Shown: positions 7,862 through 15,575 of the stretch, piece after piece | How positions within the stretch are numbered: position 1 is the stretch's first letter | How the letters are laid out: each line of letters starts with the position of its first letter | Virus record (IMG/VR): IMGVR_UViG_3300032053_000045 | Coordinates: 1-64,000 of that record | Direction: 5' to 3' (one strand) | Length of the DNA: 64,000 bases | From: a virus | The notes under the pieces: model-generated | What the model was told of the DNA's origin: nothing | The model's database searches: none | What the model saw: the letters and a program-made list of their open reading frames with translations, nothing else | Made by a program: the position numbers and the translations under genes

Positions 7862-8704
7862 ATGGTTTACAGGAGTGGGTTTTGTGCGAATATCAAGGTT
7901 GACGGGAAGATAATTGACGATGAAAATGGAACTGTGGCATTGCCTTTTGGAAAAGAATACGCTATTCGAGTCAAGAATAAAAACACGAGGGACGGGGTAG
8001 CGCAGATATATATTGATGGAAGAAATGTCACAGAAAAAGGGGATCTCATCGTGCATTCGGGGGACATAGTTGAGATAGAGAGGTATGTAGAGAATCTGAA
8101 CAATGGAAGAAAATTCAAATTTGTCAGTTTAGATGATGTTAATAGTAGTGAAAGAGATAATCCCAAAAACGGAATAATTGAAATTAGATTTCGTTTGACA
8201 AAAGAACCGGTTGAAAGGATTATTTATCATCACCCAATTGTAGAACATTACTACTATCCGAGAAAAATTATTCACTGGAATGAATATCCCTATTATGATC
8301 CTCCATGGACTCCAAATAATTGGGGAACAATTACTAAAGGGACTATAGATGGAATAACTACTACGGAAACAGGAAACATAAATGCGTTTTACTGTTCTAA
8401 TTCAAGTAGTACTACTTTGAACAATCCATCAATTTCCTGTTCCAATTCCTGTTCCAATGTATCTGATGTATTCGACGGAAAAACTGTTGAAGGATCTTAT
8501 TCAGGACAAAGGTTTAATTATTCATTTATTGGAACATTGGAGGAAAAAGAGACAATCATCCGGTTGAAGATTGTAGGATATGACGAGAAAGGATTAAATG
8601 AAATGACTCGTAAAGCTACCGGAGGAAAGTATTGTGGTCAGTGTGGTAAAATGATTGCTGGTGATTCAAAGTTTTGTGATGAATGTGGAGTTAGATTGAT
8701 TTAA
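7862..8704 (+). CDS. Beta-rich protein with C-terminal zinc ribbon
   Basis: A 280-residue protein. The N-terminal ~100 residues alternate short strands and glycine turns (IKVDGKIIDDENGTVALPFG; QIYIDGRNVT), like an FHA/PEGA-style or carbohydrate-binding sandwich. A Tyr/His/Pro-rich linker follows (HHPIVEHYYYPRKIIHWNEY, about 120-150), then a Ser/Asn/Cys-rich stretch (175-205). The C-terminus is a clear zinc ribbon, YCGQCGKMIAGDSKFCDECG (about 256-275). No catalytic motif is seen. GGAG lies 8-9 bases before the ATG. Function unknown. Confidence 0.7.
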   Translation: MVYRSGFCANIKVDGKIIDDENGTVALPFGKEYAIRVKNKNTRDGVAQIYIDGRNVTEKGDLIVHSGDIVEIERYVENLNNGRKFKFVSLDDVNSSERDNPKNGIIEIRFRLTKEPVERIIYHHPIVEHYYYPRKIIHWNEYPYYDPPWTPNNWGTITKGTIDGITTTETGNINAFYCSNSSSTTLNNPSISCSNSCSNVSDVFDGKTVEGSYSGQRFNYSFIGTLEEKETIIRLKIVGYDEKGLNEMTRKATGGKYCGQCGKMIAGDSKFCDECGVRLI

Positions 8705-8769
8705 GGAATTTATAAAAGTACGGCGGGTTTTGTATAAAAAAGAGCGTGTTGAAAAAGAGGTAAAGTAAA

Positions 8770-8931
8770 ATGAAAAATGATGATGACGTTGATATTATTG
8801 ACGGACTAAAATTTGATTCAGATAAGATGCCTCTTTCCGAATGGGTTGACAAAGTCATCAAACAGATTAAAGTAGATGTCGACAGAATTTTGAAAAGTAA
8901 AAAAGACACAGAAATCAAAGAGGTGAAGTAG
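8770..8931 (+). CDS. Small acidic/basic helical protein, 53 aa
   Basis: ATG at 8770 follows GAGGTAAAGTAAA and the frame runs to TAG at 8929-8931. The sequence MKNDDDVDIIDGLKFDSDK is acidic and then becomes amphipathic helical (WVDKVIKQIKVDVDRILKSK). The stop overlaps the GTG of the next gene by one base, so the two are probably translationally coupled. No family recognised. Confidence 0.6.
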   Translation: MKNDDDVDIIDGLKFDSDKMPLSEWVDKVIKQIKVDVDRILKSKKDTEIKEVK

Positions 8932-9137
8932 TGAGAAACTACAAACAATATTTTCTTGAAGCAATCGAAGAATATTATGAGATAATGAAAGAGGCGAGTC
9001 CTAATTCTACTTTTGTTCAAAGCTACAGTGATAAAAACAAACTTGAAAGTGGATTGTATTGCTTAGATCGAAATAGTCTAAATATAATTGTTTTTATGAA
9101 ATTTTCTGAGGATTTTTTGAAAGAATTGAAAAAGTAA
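8931..9137 (+). CDS. Hypothetical protein, 68 aa
   Basis: GTG start overlapping the previous stop (TAGTG) with GAGGTGAAG as ribosome site. Mostly helical, rich in aromatic residues (NYKQYFLEAIEEYYEIMKEA). No recognised domain. Its tight packing with neighbours supports it as a real gene. Confidence 0.55.
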   Translation: MRNYKQYFLEAIEEYYEIMKEASPNSTFVQSYSDKNKLESGLYCLDRNSLNIIVFMKFSEDFLKELKK

Positions 9138-9175
9138 TCATTAAAAGTCTCTTAATTTATTAAGGAGGCTGAAAA

Positions 9176-9352
9176 ATGAAAACAGAATTGTGTAAATATT
9201 ATATTTTTCATGGAGCTGATGATGAAGGAGAATACGTTAGTTGTGTCTTAGAGGAAAATCCCGTGGCAATGTGTAATTGTAAAGGAGATCTCAATCTCTG
9301 TAGAAATCAGGCTAAGTTTGAGGAGGTAACCAGTGAACTTGGAGCTACGTAG
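9176..9352 (+). CDS. Small cysteine-rich protein, 58 aa
   Basis: AAGGAGGCTGAAAA directly precedes the ATG, the best ribosome site in this area. Cysteines occur at LCKYY, SCVLEE and MCNCKGDLNLCR, which could hold a zinc ion. An acidic loop HGADDEGEYVS lies between. The end overlaps the next gene by 20 bases. No family recognised. Confidence 0.6.
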   Translation: MKTELCKYYIFHGADDEGEYVSCVLEENPVAMCNCKGDLNLCRNQAKFEEVTSELGAT

Positions 9353-9656
9353 TACAGACGAAATAGACACTACTCTATTTTCTGACTTAATTAAAAAATG
9401 CAAGGAAAAGTATATAAATGAATTTTTCTTTTTTGTAGTAAGCAAGGAAGTCACCAAGAAATTAATTGATATTGGAAGTTATGGTGATGAAGAAATCGAT
9501 TATGAGTCATCTATGAAATATGATTATCTTAGTTCACAGATGCTAAAAACAGATTTGTATTATTGTATAAAATTTCTTGGTATAAATGTTTTGGTTGACA
9601 AAAAATTAGAAGGTTTAACAATTAAAACATATACTACTATTCTCAAAGAGGTTTAG
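9333..9656 (+). CDS. Hypothetical protein, 107 aa
   Basis: GTG start, with GAGGAGGT 5 bases upstream inside the previous gene. It contains a hydrophobic strand EFFFFVVSKEV followed by acidic segments, and ends in a strand-turn-strand (GINVLVDKKLEGLTIKTY). This looks like a small alpha/beta protein. No family recognised. Confidence 0.55.
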   Translation: MNLELRSTDEIDTTLFSDLIKKCKEKYINEFFFFVVSKEVTKKLIDIGSYGDEEIDYESSMKYDYLSSQMLKTDLYYCIKFLGINVLVDKKLEGLTIKTYTTILKEV

Positions 9657-9658
9657 AA

Positions 9659-10279
9659 ATGAAAAAATTATTTTTGATTTTGCTCATACTACTATTTTCT
9701 TTTAATGTTTGTCAGGCTCTTTTAATTGATGATTTTGAAGACGGATCAATCAAATTAAATCCTGAATGGTGGACATTTGATATTCAAAAGTGTCAGGTTG
9801 CTTCAAATGAAAGTAATAAGACATTATTATTGCAGGGAAAAGCAAAGAATTGGTATGCTGGCGGGATCGGAACATATTTAGCTAAAGAGAAAACAGACCT
9901 TTCAAAATATCAAGACGTTCAATTGGATGTTTATGGTCACGGAGCCGGGACATTAAAAATTGAATTAGCAGATGATGATAATGGAAATTGGGATTATGAA
10001 CAAGATCCTAATAATAATTGGAATCCAATTTATGATGATCGATGGATTTATGAACAGAGGATTGATTGGCGAGGATGGAAAACAGTTAAAATAAACTTTA
10101 ATGACTTTGTAGACGATAATCCTTTAGTGGGAGACGATATTTTCAACATTGAACAAGCAAATGGCTCAGGCGGTTTGTTACAAATGCAATTTATTTGCAT
10201 TGGAAATAAAGCAGATTCTAATTTCACATGTAATATTGACAATATAAATTTAGTTGAGGAAACAAAAGAAGTAAGATAA
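9659..10279 (+). CDS. Secreted carbohydrate-binding-module-like protein
   Basis: A 206-residue protein with an obvious signal peptide (MKKLFLILLILLFSFNVCQA, 1-20). The mature part begins LLIDDFEDGS and has a tryptophan-rich beta-sandwich pattern (PEWWTFD, GNWDYEQDPNNNWNPIYDDR, RGWKTVKINFNDF). This resembles CBM11/CIA30-type galactose-binding folds. A phage-encoded exported lectin-like protein could alter the host surface or bind polysaccharide. No catalytic residues are visible. The start follows AAAGAGGTTTAGAA. Family assignment by fold pattern only. Confidence 0.65.
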   Translation: MKKLFLILLILLFSFNVCQALLIDDFEDGSIKLNPEWWTFDIQKCQVASNESNKTLLLQGKAKNWYAGGIGTYLAKEKTDLSKYQDVQLDVYGHGAGTLKIELADDDNGNWDYEQDPNNNWNPIYDDRWIYEQRIDWRGWKTVKINFNDFVDDNPLVGDDIFNIEQANGSGGLLQMQFICIGNKADSNFTCNIDNINLVEETKEVR

Positions 10280-10293
10280 AGGAGTGAAGTGAA

Positions 10294-10680
10294 ATGAGTT
10301 TATTAGAACACGCAGAAAGAGAAATGAAATTAGTCGGTCTTGATAAAGAAGACAGCGAATATAATGGAATGATTTATGATGCAGTTATGAAAATGATGAA
10401 AGTTTTTGCCGACGAAGGTCACAGTGGATTTTCTGCAATGAAGGTTTTAGTAATATTTGATCGGTTGGCAAAATTTAAACCATTATCTCCTTTAACAAAT
10501 GACCCAAAAGAATGGAATGATGTTTCAGAAATAAGTGGAGGAAATCCGATGTGGCAGAATAATAGAGATAGTGAATGTTTTTCAAAAGACGGTGGAAAAA
10601 CTTATTATTGTTTAAGTGACAGGGAAAAAATTATTACGGCAAAGAATAAGGAGGAGAAAAATGGTTGCGAAGAAAACTGA
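10294..10680 (+). CDS. Conserved phage protein of unknown function
   Basis: A 128-residue protein with a helical N-terminus and a C-terminal segment NDPKEWNDVS...WQNNRDSECFSKDGG-KTYY. That segment recurs, by memory, in hypothetical proteins of many Gram-positive phages (ND/DPxEWxDV, WQxxR, FSxDGGKTYY). The role is unknown. Strong AAGGAG site. Its last 20 bases overlap the next gene. Confidence 0.65.
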   Translation: MSLLEHAEREMKLVGLDKEDSEYNGMIYDAVMKMMKVFADEGHSGFSAMKVLVIFDRLAKFKPLSPLTNDPKEWNDVSEISGGNPMWQNNRDSECFSKDGGKTYYCLSDREKIITAKNKEEKNGCEEN

Positions 10681-10924
10681 AAGTAAAGATTTAAAAGAAT
10701 TACAAGTAGAGGTTCAGGATTTGGAAGTTCAGAAATCTCGGCTCACGGAAGAAATCGGAGCGGCGGAAATAAAAATAAAAGAGCTTTCCTTAAAACAACA
10801 GCAAATTGTTACAATAATTAATCAAGCTGTTTTAGACGCTTATAAGGCCCAAGCTTTTCCTGGGAATATTGTTGTTCCTTCGGGAGGTAACGCTCAGTTT
10901 GGGGACAAACAAATAAAATTTTAA
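10661..10924 (+). CDS. Coiled-coil protein, 87 aa
   Basis: The ATG at 10661 is chosen because AAGGAGGAGAAAA lies directly upstream; an earlier in-frame ATG at 10616 has no site. Residues 8-60 form a long heptad coiled coil (KELQVEVQDLEVQKSRLTEE). The tail is Gly/Pro-containing (FPGNIVVPSGGNAQFGDKQI). Similar small coiled-coil proteins occur in phage head and lysis regions; the role here is unknown. Confidence 0.65.
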   Translation: MVAKKTESKDLKELQVEVQDLEVQKSRLTEEIGAAEIKIKELSLKQQQIVTIINQAVLDAYKAQAFPGNIVVPSGGNAQFGDKQIKF

Positions 10925-10931
10925 GCCTCTT

Positions 10932-11285
10932 ATGAAGAAAAACATCAAAATACGCTGTATTAAAGGAATTCCTTGTAATACAGAAGTAAAAATCAACAAT
11001 AAAATCCTTACCAATTATGCGATTCTTCGCTACAAAGAAACTTCAAAAGAAAAAAAGTTAATTATTGTTACATTTGACGCTAATGGAAAAGAACATCAAG
11101 AAATATTTGAAGAAAATTTTGATTTTGTATTATACAGTCCCAAGAAAATAATTAAAATTGTGGTGAAGAATAATAAAACCACAGTTTATTACAAAAGCAA
11201 AAAACTTTCAAATATAACTAGTATTCTTTGGGAAGTTGAAGTACCAGATATCTCCTCAATAGAATTACAATGGGGACAAGATTAA
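10932..11285 (+). CDS. Beta-rich hypothetical protein, 117 aa
   Basis: The ATG lies 8 bases after the previous stop without a clear ribosome site, so coupling is likely. Many short alternating strands are visible (KKIIKIVVKNNKTTVYYKSK; ILWEVEVPDISSIELQWG). The protein is strongly basic in the first half. No family recognised. Confidence 0.55.
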   Translation: MKKNIKIRCIKGIPCNTEVKINNKILTNYAILRYKETSKEKKLIIVTFDANGKEHQEIFEENFDFVLYSPKKIIKIVVKNNKTTVYYKSKKLSNITSILWEVEVPDISSIELQWGQD

Positions 11286-11306
11286 ATTTTTAATTCGGAG
11301 GTGAAT

Positions 11307-11489
11307 ATGAATATTCTAAAAGCAATTTGGCAGTTTTTGGATGGTAAAAAAGTTTATATTGGTACGGTTGCATTATTTTGTGTTGGTGGATTACTCTATT
11401 TAGGATTGATTGATGCTAAAACAGCGGCAGCATGGGCTTTAATTATTGGGTCTTTGACTGGAGCCGCAATGAGATTAGCGATTTCGTAG
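11307..11489 (+). CDS. Small membrane protein, holin-like
   Basis: The ATG at 11307 is preferred because CGGAGG is 5 bases upstream; a GTG at 11301 is too close to it. The 60 residues hold two hydrophobic helices (IGTVALFCVGGLLYLGLI, about 17-34, and AAAWALIIGSLTGAAMRLAI, about 39-58) joined by DAKT. Size and topology fit a class II-like holin or another small phage membrane protein. No lysin lies next to it, so the holin role is unproven. Confidence 0.6.
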   Translation: MNILKAIWQFLDGKKVYIGTVALFCVGGLLYLGLIDAKTAAAWALIIGSLTGAAMRLAIS

Positions 11490-11512
11490 TTTATTAAAAG
11501 TGAGGTGAAAAA

Positions 11513-11692
11513 ATGAATTCAGAAGAAAAAACAGTTAAGGTTACGGAAACAGATGCTGAACAGTCCCAGTCTCAACAGCCTTTAACAAAAGATCAGCAAA
11601 TTGCTAATGTTTTCAATCAAATGCTCCAACTTGTCGTGAGAGAAATAAACATTGGGTATTCAAATATTAATGCTATTTTGTCGGGAAAATAA
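11513..11692 (+). CDS. Hypothetical protein, 59 aa
   Basis: GTGAGGTGAAAAA precedes the ATG at 11513. The N-terminal half is polar and Gln-rich (DAEQSQSQQPLTKDQQ). The C-terminal half is helical and hydrophobic (ANVFNQMLQLVVREINIGYS). No recognised family. Consistent spacing within the run of small genes supports it. Confidence 0.55.
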   Translation: MNSEEKTVKVTETDAEQSQSQQPLTKDQQIANVFNQMLQLVVREINIGYSNINAILSGK

Positions 11693-11721
11693 TTGTACTT
11701 GAAAAGTAAAGGAGGTTAAAA

Positions 11722-12099
11722 ATGTCAAGAAGCATCTACCACTCCGGATATTGTTTTATTATTCCCGGTGAAGAAGAAAGAATTCTCATCAAAGACTATA
11801 ATGATGAAGAATTTCTTAAAATGGGAGTTGACAGAATTCCTGCTAAAAATGATATTCGTTATTATGATAAGTTTGATCGCTGTGGAAATATCATAGAGAA
11901 AAATCATTTTATTGTTGAGGAGATAATTAGTATAGATGTTATAGATATTAAGAAGCATTCCGGATATGACGAGAAAAATGAGTGGCAAGAAGATATTGAC
12001 GCGACGGTAAAAGTCAAGTATAACAATAAGCTTTTCAAAAATCGTTCGGAGATTATTTGGGAACCGGCTTCAACAGTTTTAGACACAAACGCAAAGTAG
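11722..12099 (+). CDS. Hypothetical protein, 125 aa
   Basis: AAAGGAGG lies 6 bases upstream of the ATG. The N-terminal segment MSRSIYHSGYCFIIPGEEER suggests a strand-rich fold. A middle part is rich in Ile/Asp (VEEIISIDVIDIKKH). Two cysteines are present. No recognised domain. The gene sits just upstream of hsp20. Confidence 0.55.
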   Translation: MSRSIYHSGYCFIIPGEEERILIKDYNDEEFLKMGVDRIPAKNDIRYYDKFDRCGNIIEKNHFIVEEIISIDVIDIKKHSGYDEKNEWQEDIDATVKVKYNNKLFKNRSEIIWEPASTVLDTNAK

Positions 12100-12103
12100 A
12101 AAC

Positions 12104-12619
12104 GGGGCTGGGGTGCAGAAAAAGGAGAGGAAATAAAAATGAATGATTTAGTACCATTTTTTGACGTTAATCGTAAATTTGATACTATTATGCAGGAAAT
12201 GTTGTCGTTCCAAAACGATATGTTTTCCGACCAGTTTTTCGCAACCCCAAAAAAATTATGGAAAAGTAGTTCATTGCCAAAAATAAACGTGAAAGAGACA
12301 AAGACCGAATATATTGTAGAGGCTAACGTTGCGGGTTTCCGTAAAGAAGATATAGCCATATTTGTTGAAGATAAGCATTTATGTATTGCCAGTAAACAAA
12401 GTGATGAAAAAGTTGTTGAGAATGAAAATGAAGGCTATGTCTTTAAAGAGTTATCAAGTAAAGCATTTCGACGTGTCATCCCATTTCCCAAGAACATTGA
12501 TGAAGAAAAAATTATTGCAACTCTTGAGAATGGGTTTTTGACAGTCAAAATACCAAAAGCTTCTACAAAAGATAAGTCAAGAGAGATAAAAATTATTTAA
12601 ACGTCAAGCTCCCAGCCCC
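12104..12619. repeat. Inverted repeat bracketing hsp20
   Basis: GGGGCTGGG (12104-12112), 27 bases before the Hsp20 start codon, is the exact complement of CCCAGCCCC (12611-12619), 11 bases after its stop. Nine G/C-rich pairs in an AT-rich genome are unlikely to be random. The two arms could pair across the mRNA. Confidence 0.4.
12139..12600 (+). CDS. Hsp20-family small heat shock protein
   Basis: A 153-residue protein. The alpha-crystallin domain (about 50-145) shows LPKINVKETKTEYIVEANVA, GFRKEDIAIFVEDKHL and the family signature LENGFLTVKIPKA. The C-terminal I-x-I motif is EIKII. The first 45 residues are the variable oligomerising arm. Small heat shock proteins are ATP-independent holdases. 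Phage copies, known from cyanophages and other large phages, are thought to protect virion assembly. GGAGAGG ribosome site upstream. Confidence 0.92.
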   Translation: MNDLVPFFDVNRKFDTIMQEMLSFQNDMFSDQFFATPKKLWKSSSLPKINVKETKTEYIVEANVAGFRKEDIAIFVEDKHLCIASKQSDEKVVENENEGYVFKELSSKAFRRVIPFPKNIDEEKIIATLENGFLTVKIPKASTKDKSREIKII

Positions 12620-12645
12620 ATAAAATTTTTCAAGGAGAAGAAAAC

Positions 12646-12915
12646 ATGAAATTTGATTTAAGTCAAGAGGAGAAAGTAAATACGTCTAATATGTTTTATT
12701 ATTTAAAAGTATTTTTTGAATCAGAAGAAGGTAAAGGAATTAAAAGTATAGATCAGGTATTAATAAAGATTGGATCTGAAAATTATTTCAAAATATTACC
12801 AGAATTAACAGACGATGTTATTCATGAAAGCAAATTTAGGGGGTTCAGATTTACCATTGATACCGATTTAGAAAAACATGAAATAGAAATATTAAAGGAA
12901 AAAGTAATTTGTTAG
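12646..12915 (+). CDS. Hypothetical protein, 89 aa
   Basis: AAGGAGAAGAAAAC precedes the ATG. It is an acidic alpha/beta protein (NMFYYLKVFFESEEGKGIKS; DQVLIKIGSENYFKILPEL) with no recognised motif. The stop overlaps the TTG start of the glycosyltransferase gene by 7 bases, so it is the first gene of that operon by position only. Confidence 0.55.
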   Translation: MKFDLSQEEKVNTSNMFYYLKVFFESEEGKGIKSIDQVLIKIGSENYFKILPELTDDVIHESKFRGFRFTIDTDLEKHEIEILKEKVIC

Positions 12916-13940
12916 ACGAGAAGAAATATACTTTTTGCTACCCCCCAACTCTTGACTGGAACGTCATGACACAGCGACCCCAGGGACTAATGACGGCTTT
13001 TGCAGAATTAGGTCATAAAGTTTATTATTGCCAGAATTTTCAACAAAGAAAAGGAATCAAGCCATATGAGATTAAAAAAAATCTTTTCATTTGTCCAGAT
13101 CCAAATTTAATTGAAGACAATATAGATATTCTTTGGATTGGTAATCCTGGAATACAAAACGAATGGATAGGAAAATATAAAGAGAAATTAGTAGTTTATG
13201 ATTGTGTAGATGATTTTTACAAGTTTTGGGGAAGCAATGAGGACATGTTGACTCGAAAAGCTGATATTATAATCACTACTAGTAAAATACTTTATGACAG
13301 AAAGATAAAACAAAAGGGTGAAGACGTTTATTTGATTTCTAACGGATTTAATGAAGACTTTCTAAATGTTGATAATAAACCTTTTCTTGAAGACTTATCA
13401 AAATATGAAGGTAAAATTAAAATTGGTTATATCGGGGCATTAGCAAATTGGTTCGATTATGAGTTATTATTTAATCTAGCTTTTCTGTTTAACAAATATG
13501 AATTCATTTTGATTGGTCAAGAATTTCATACAATGCCAGAAGGCATCAAACAAGAGGGATATAAAAACATTCATTGGCTTGGGTTGAAACCCCACTCCCA
13601 ATTAAAGTATTATATAAATGCTATGGATGTATGTATAATACCTTTCAAAAAAAATGAGATAACAGAAGCTACTGATCCAGTTAAATTGTATGAATATTTG
13701 GCCGTTGGCAAACCAGTTGTAGCAACAAGACTAACAACAATAAAGAATTTTGAGTCTCACGTTTATCTTGCAGAAGGATTTAAAGAGTTCACGGAAAAAA
13801 TTAATATCGCTATGTCCGAAAGAAAAGAAGTAGACGTTAATTTAAGAAAAAATTATATTAAACAATTTACGTGGAAGTACAGAGCACAAGAAGCTATTAA
13901 AATATTGAATGAATTAAATAGGTTCACAATAGAGATTTGA
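12909..13940 (+). CDS. GT4-type glycosyltransferase
   Basis: A 343-residue protein with a TTG start (AAAGG 9 bases upstream). It opens with FCYPPTLDWNVMTQRPQGLM, the N-terminus typical of teichuronic-acid TuaH-like GT4 enzymes (W-x2-x-x-QRPQ). The donor-site half has GKIKIGYIGALANWFDYELL, then NIHWLGLKPHSQLKYYINAM. The EPP/EX7E-like region is EATDPVKLYEYLAVGKPVVA. The enzyme should transfer a nucleotide-sugar residue to a glycan acceptor. It is the first enzyme of the seven-gene glycan cassette. Confidence 0.88.
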   Translation: MLDEKKYTFCYPPTLDWNVMTQRPQGLMTAFAELGHKVYYCQNFQQRKGIKPYEIKKNLFICPDPNLIEDNIDILWIGNPGIQNEWIGKYKEKLVVYDCVDDFYKFWGSNEDMLTRKADIIITTSKILYDRKIKQKGEDVYLISNGFNEDFLNVDNKPFLEDLSKYEGKIKIGYIGALANWFDYELLFNLAFLFNKYEFILIGQEFHTMPEGIKQEGYKNIHWLGLKPHSQLKYYINAMDVCIIPFKKNEITEATDPVKLYEYLAVGKPVVATRLTTIKNFESHVYLAEGFKEFTEKINIAMSERKEVDVNLRKNYIKQFTWKYRAQEAIKILNELNRFTIEI

Positions 13941-13941
13941 C

Positions 13942-14583
13942 ATGATAGATCATTACAAATGGAGACAGAGATTTCCTAGTGATAATGTGGTTTCAAAAGA
14001 ACTCGTCGAGAATTTAAACACCACATATCAAAGTAAAGCTAAAGTATCTGTTGAAATCCATCGGAACGGAATAGAATCAGCAAGAATAAATTGGTTTTTA
14101 GCTAACATAAATGGTAGAATACTTGATATTGGATGTGCTGATGGAGTCATATTATTTGAAGCCGCCAGAAGAGGATTTGAAATTGTAGGGGTTGATATTG
14201 TTGATGCTTGTTTGGAAAGAGCTAAAGAATTTCTTTCAAAAGAATCTGAAGAAGTTAGAAATAAAATTTCAATACAGAAAGCTTGGTCTGAAGAATTGCC
14301 ATTTTTTGATATGAGTTTTAATACAGTTGTTTTGGCAGAAACATTAGAGCATGTAAGTGACCCTATAAAAACTTTGCAAGAAGCTCATAGAGTTTTGATT
14401 AATGGTGGCAAAATTCTGATATCAGTTCCTAATGGAGATAGCTTCTTTCCCAGCCATTTTAGACATTATAATAGAGAAGAAATATTAAAACAAGTAGGGA
14501 AATATTTTAATTGCTCTGTTGACGATAATGTTATTACGAAAAGATGGCAATTCATTAAGGGAAAAAAGGAGAGTAAAGAGTGA
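13942..14583 (+). CDS. SAM-dependent class I methyltransferase
   Basis: A 213-residue protein. Motif I is ILDIGCADGVILFEAARRG (about 55-73), the acidic end of strand 2 is VGVDIVD, and motif II/III are SFNTVVLAETLEHVSDP and LINGGKILISVPNG. This is the Methyltransf_11/UbiE-like pattern. In a sugar cassette it probably methylates a sugar or a glycan end. It starts just after the previous stop and overlaps the next gene by 4 bases. Confidence 0.88.
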   Translation: MIDHYKWRQRFPSDNVVSKELVENLNTTYQSKAKVSVEIHRNGIESARINWFLANINGRILDIGCADGVILFEAARRGFEIVGVDIVDACLERAKEFLSKESEEVRNKISIQKAWSEELPFFDMSFNTVVLAETLEHVSDPIKTLQEAHRVLINGGKILISVPNGDSFFPSHFRHYNREEILKQVGKYFNCSVDDNVITKRWQFIKGKKESKE

Positions 14584-15563
14584 TTGGACTTGTGGGATAT
14601 TACGGCTGGAGTAATTATGGGGACGATATTTTTCTTGAGACGTGGAGAGAAAAATTAGGATTTCATAGAGCAGTTTCTATCACTCCATATGATAATTTAG
14701 ATGGCTTTGATAAAATTATTATTGGGGGCGGAGATTTAATATGGGATGTTGTTTTTAATAATAATTATTTTAATGAGAAATGGTATGAAAATGGAAAGAA
14801 AGTTTATATTTATGGAATAGGAGTAGCAGATCCGTCAATAAAGAAATTTAAAAATGAGAACACTTTTAAGCTATATAAAAATTTCTTTTCAAAAGCCTCA
14901 TATGTTTCGGCAAGGGATATTTTAAGTTGTAATTGGATTAGAGATGTTTTGGATATTAAAAATGTTGAATTAGTTGAAGACATAGCGTGGAATTATGAGA
15001 GTAAAATTAGTGAGCCAAAAGAAAAAGGTAGTGTTGGCATAACTTATAGACGTAATGAATTGTATTCTTTTAGAGAGATGTCTTCTTTGATTATTAATTT
15101 GATTGATAGAAGTAAAGATAGCGACAAGAGTAAAAACATTAAATTTATACCTTTACAAACTGGTTTTTATAATACTATTTCTTTACACAATTCTTTAAAG
15201 GAAGAAATTGTTAGAAGTGTTAGTTATGCTAATATAAATAGCATGCCCATTCAATATGACACCCAGCATAAATATTCGTATATTAGATCATGTGATTATT
15301 ATATTACTTGTGCTTTTCACGGTTTAGTTACTGCATTAAAAGAAAGAGTGCCTGTTTTATGTTTGTTACATTCTAATAAGGCAAAGCAATTAGCTGCAAA
15401 AATTAAAATGCCAGAAATTATCGTTAATAAAAATAATTTATATAATATGGTGACTCATTTATTTTCTCCAGATTATACCTATAATAATGATATATTAAAT
15501 AAATTAGAAAATGATGCCAAGGTTCAAATGAACAGTTTTATTCAGAAATACATTAATAATTAA
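14580..15563 (+). CDS. Polysaccharide pyruvyl transferase-like protein
   Basis: A 327-residue protein, GTG start in the GTGA overlap with the previous gene. It shows the family landmarks: IGLVGYYGWSNYGDDIFLE (the GYxGxxNxGDD start), KIIIGGGDLIWD, VYIYGIGVADPSIKKF, SARDILSCNWI and the late CAFHGLVTALKERVPVL. These enzymes add pyruvate ketals to surface polysaccharides; some family members act in other ways. GAGAGTAAAGA is the likely ribosome site. Confidence 0.88.
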   Translation: MIGLVGYYGWSNYGDDIFLETWREKLGFHRAVSITPYDNLDGFDKIIIGGGDLIWDVVFNNNYFNEKWYENGKKVYIYGIGVADPSIKKFKNENTFKLYKNFFSKASYVSARDILSCNWIRDVLDIKNVELVEDIAWNYESKISEPKEKGSVGITYRRNELYSFREMSSLIINLIDRSKDSDKSKNIKFIPLQTGFYNTISLHNSLKEEIVRSVSYANINSMPIQYDTQHKYSYIRSCDYYITCAFHGLVTALKERVPVLCLLHSNKAKQLAAKIKMPEIIVNKNNLYNMVTHLFSPDYTYNNDILNKLENDAKVQMNSFIQKYINN

Positions 15564-15575
15564 GGAGTGCACAAA

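Noticed and set aside
11904-12359. Minus-strand frame across the Hsp20 gene
   Set aside because: It covers two well-supported plus-strand genes, has no ribosome site and no recognisable protein features.
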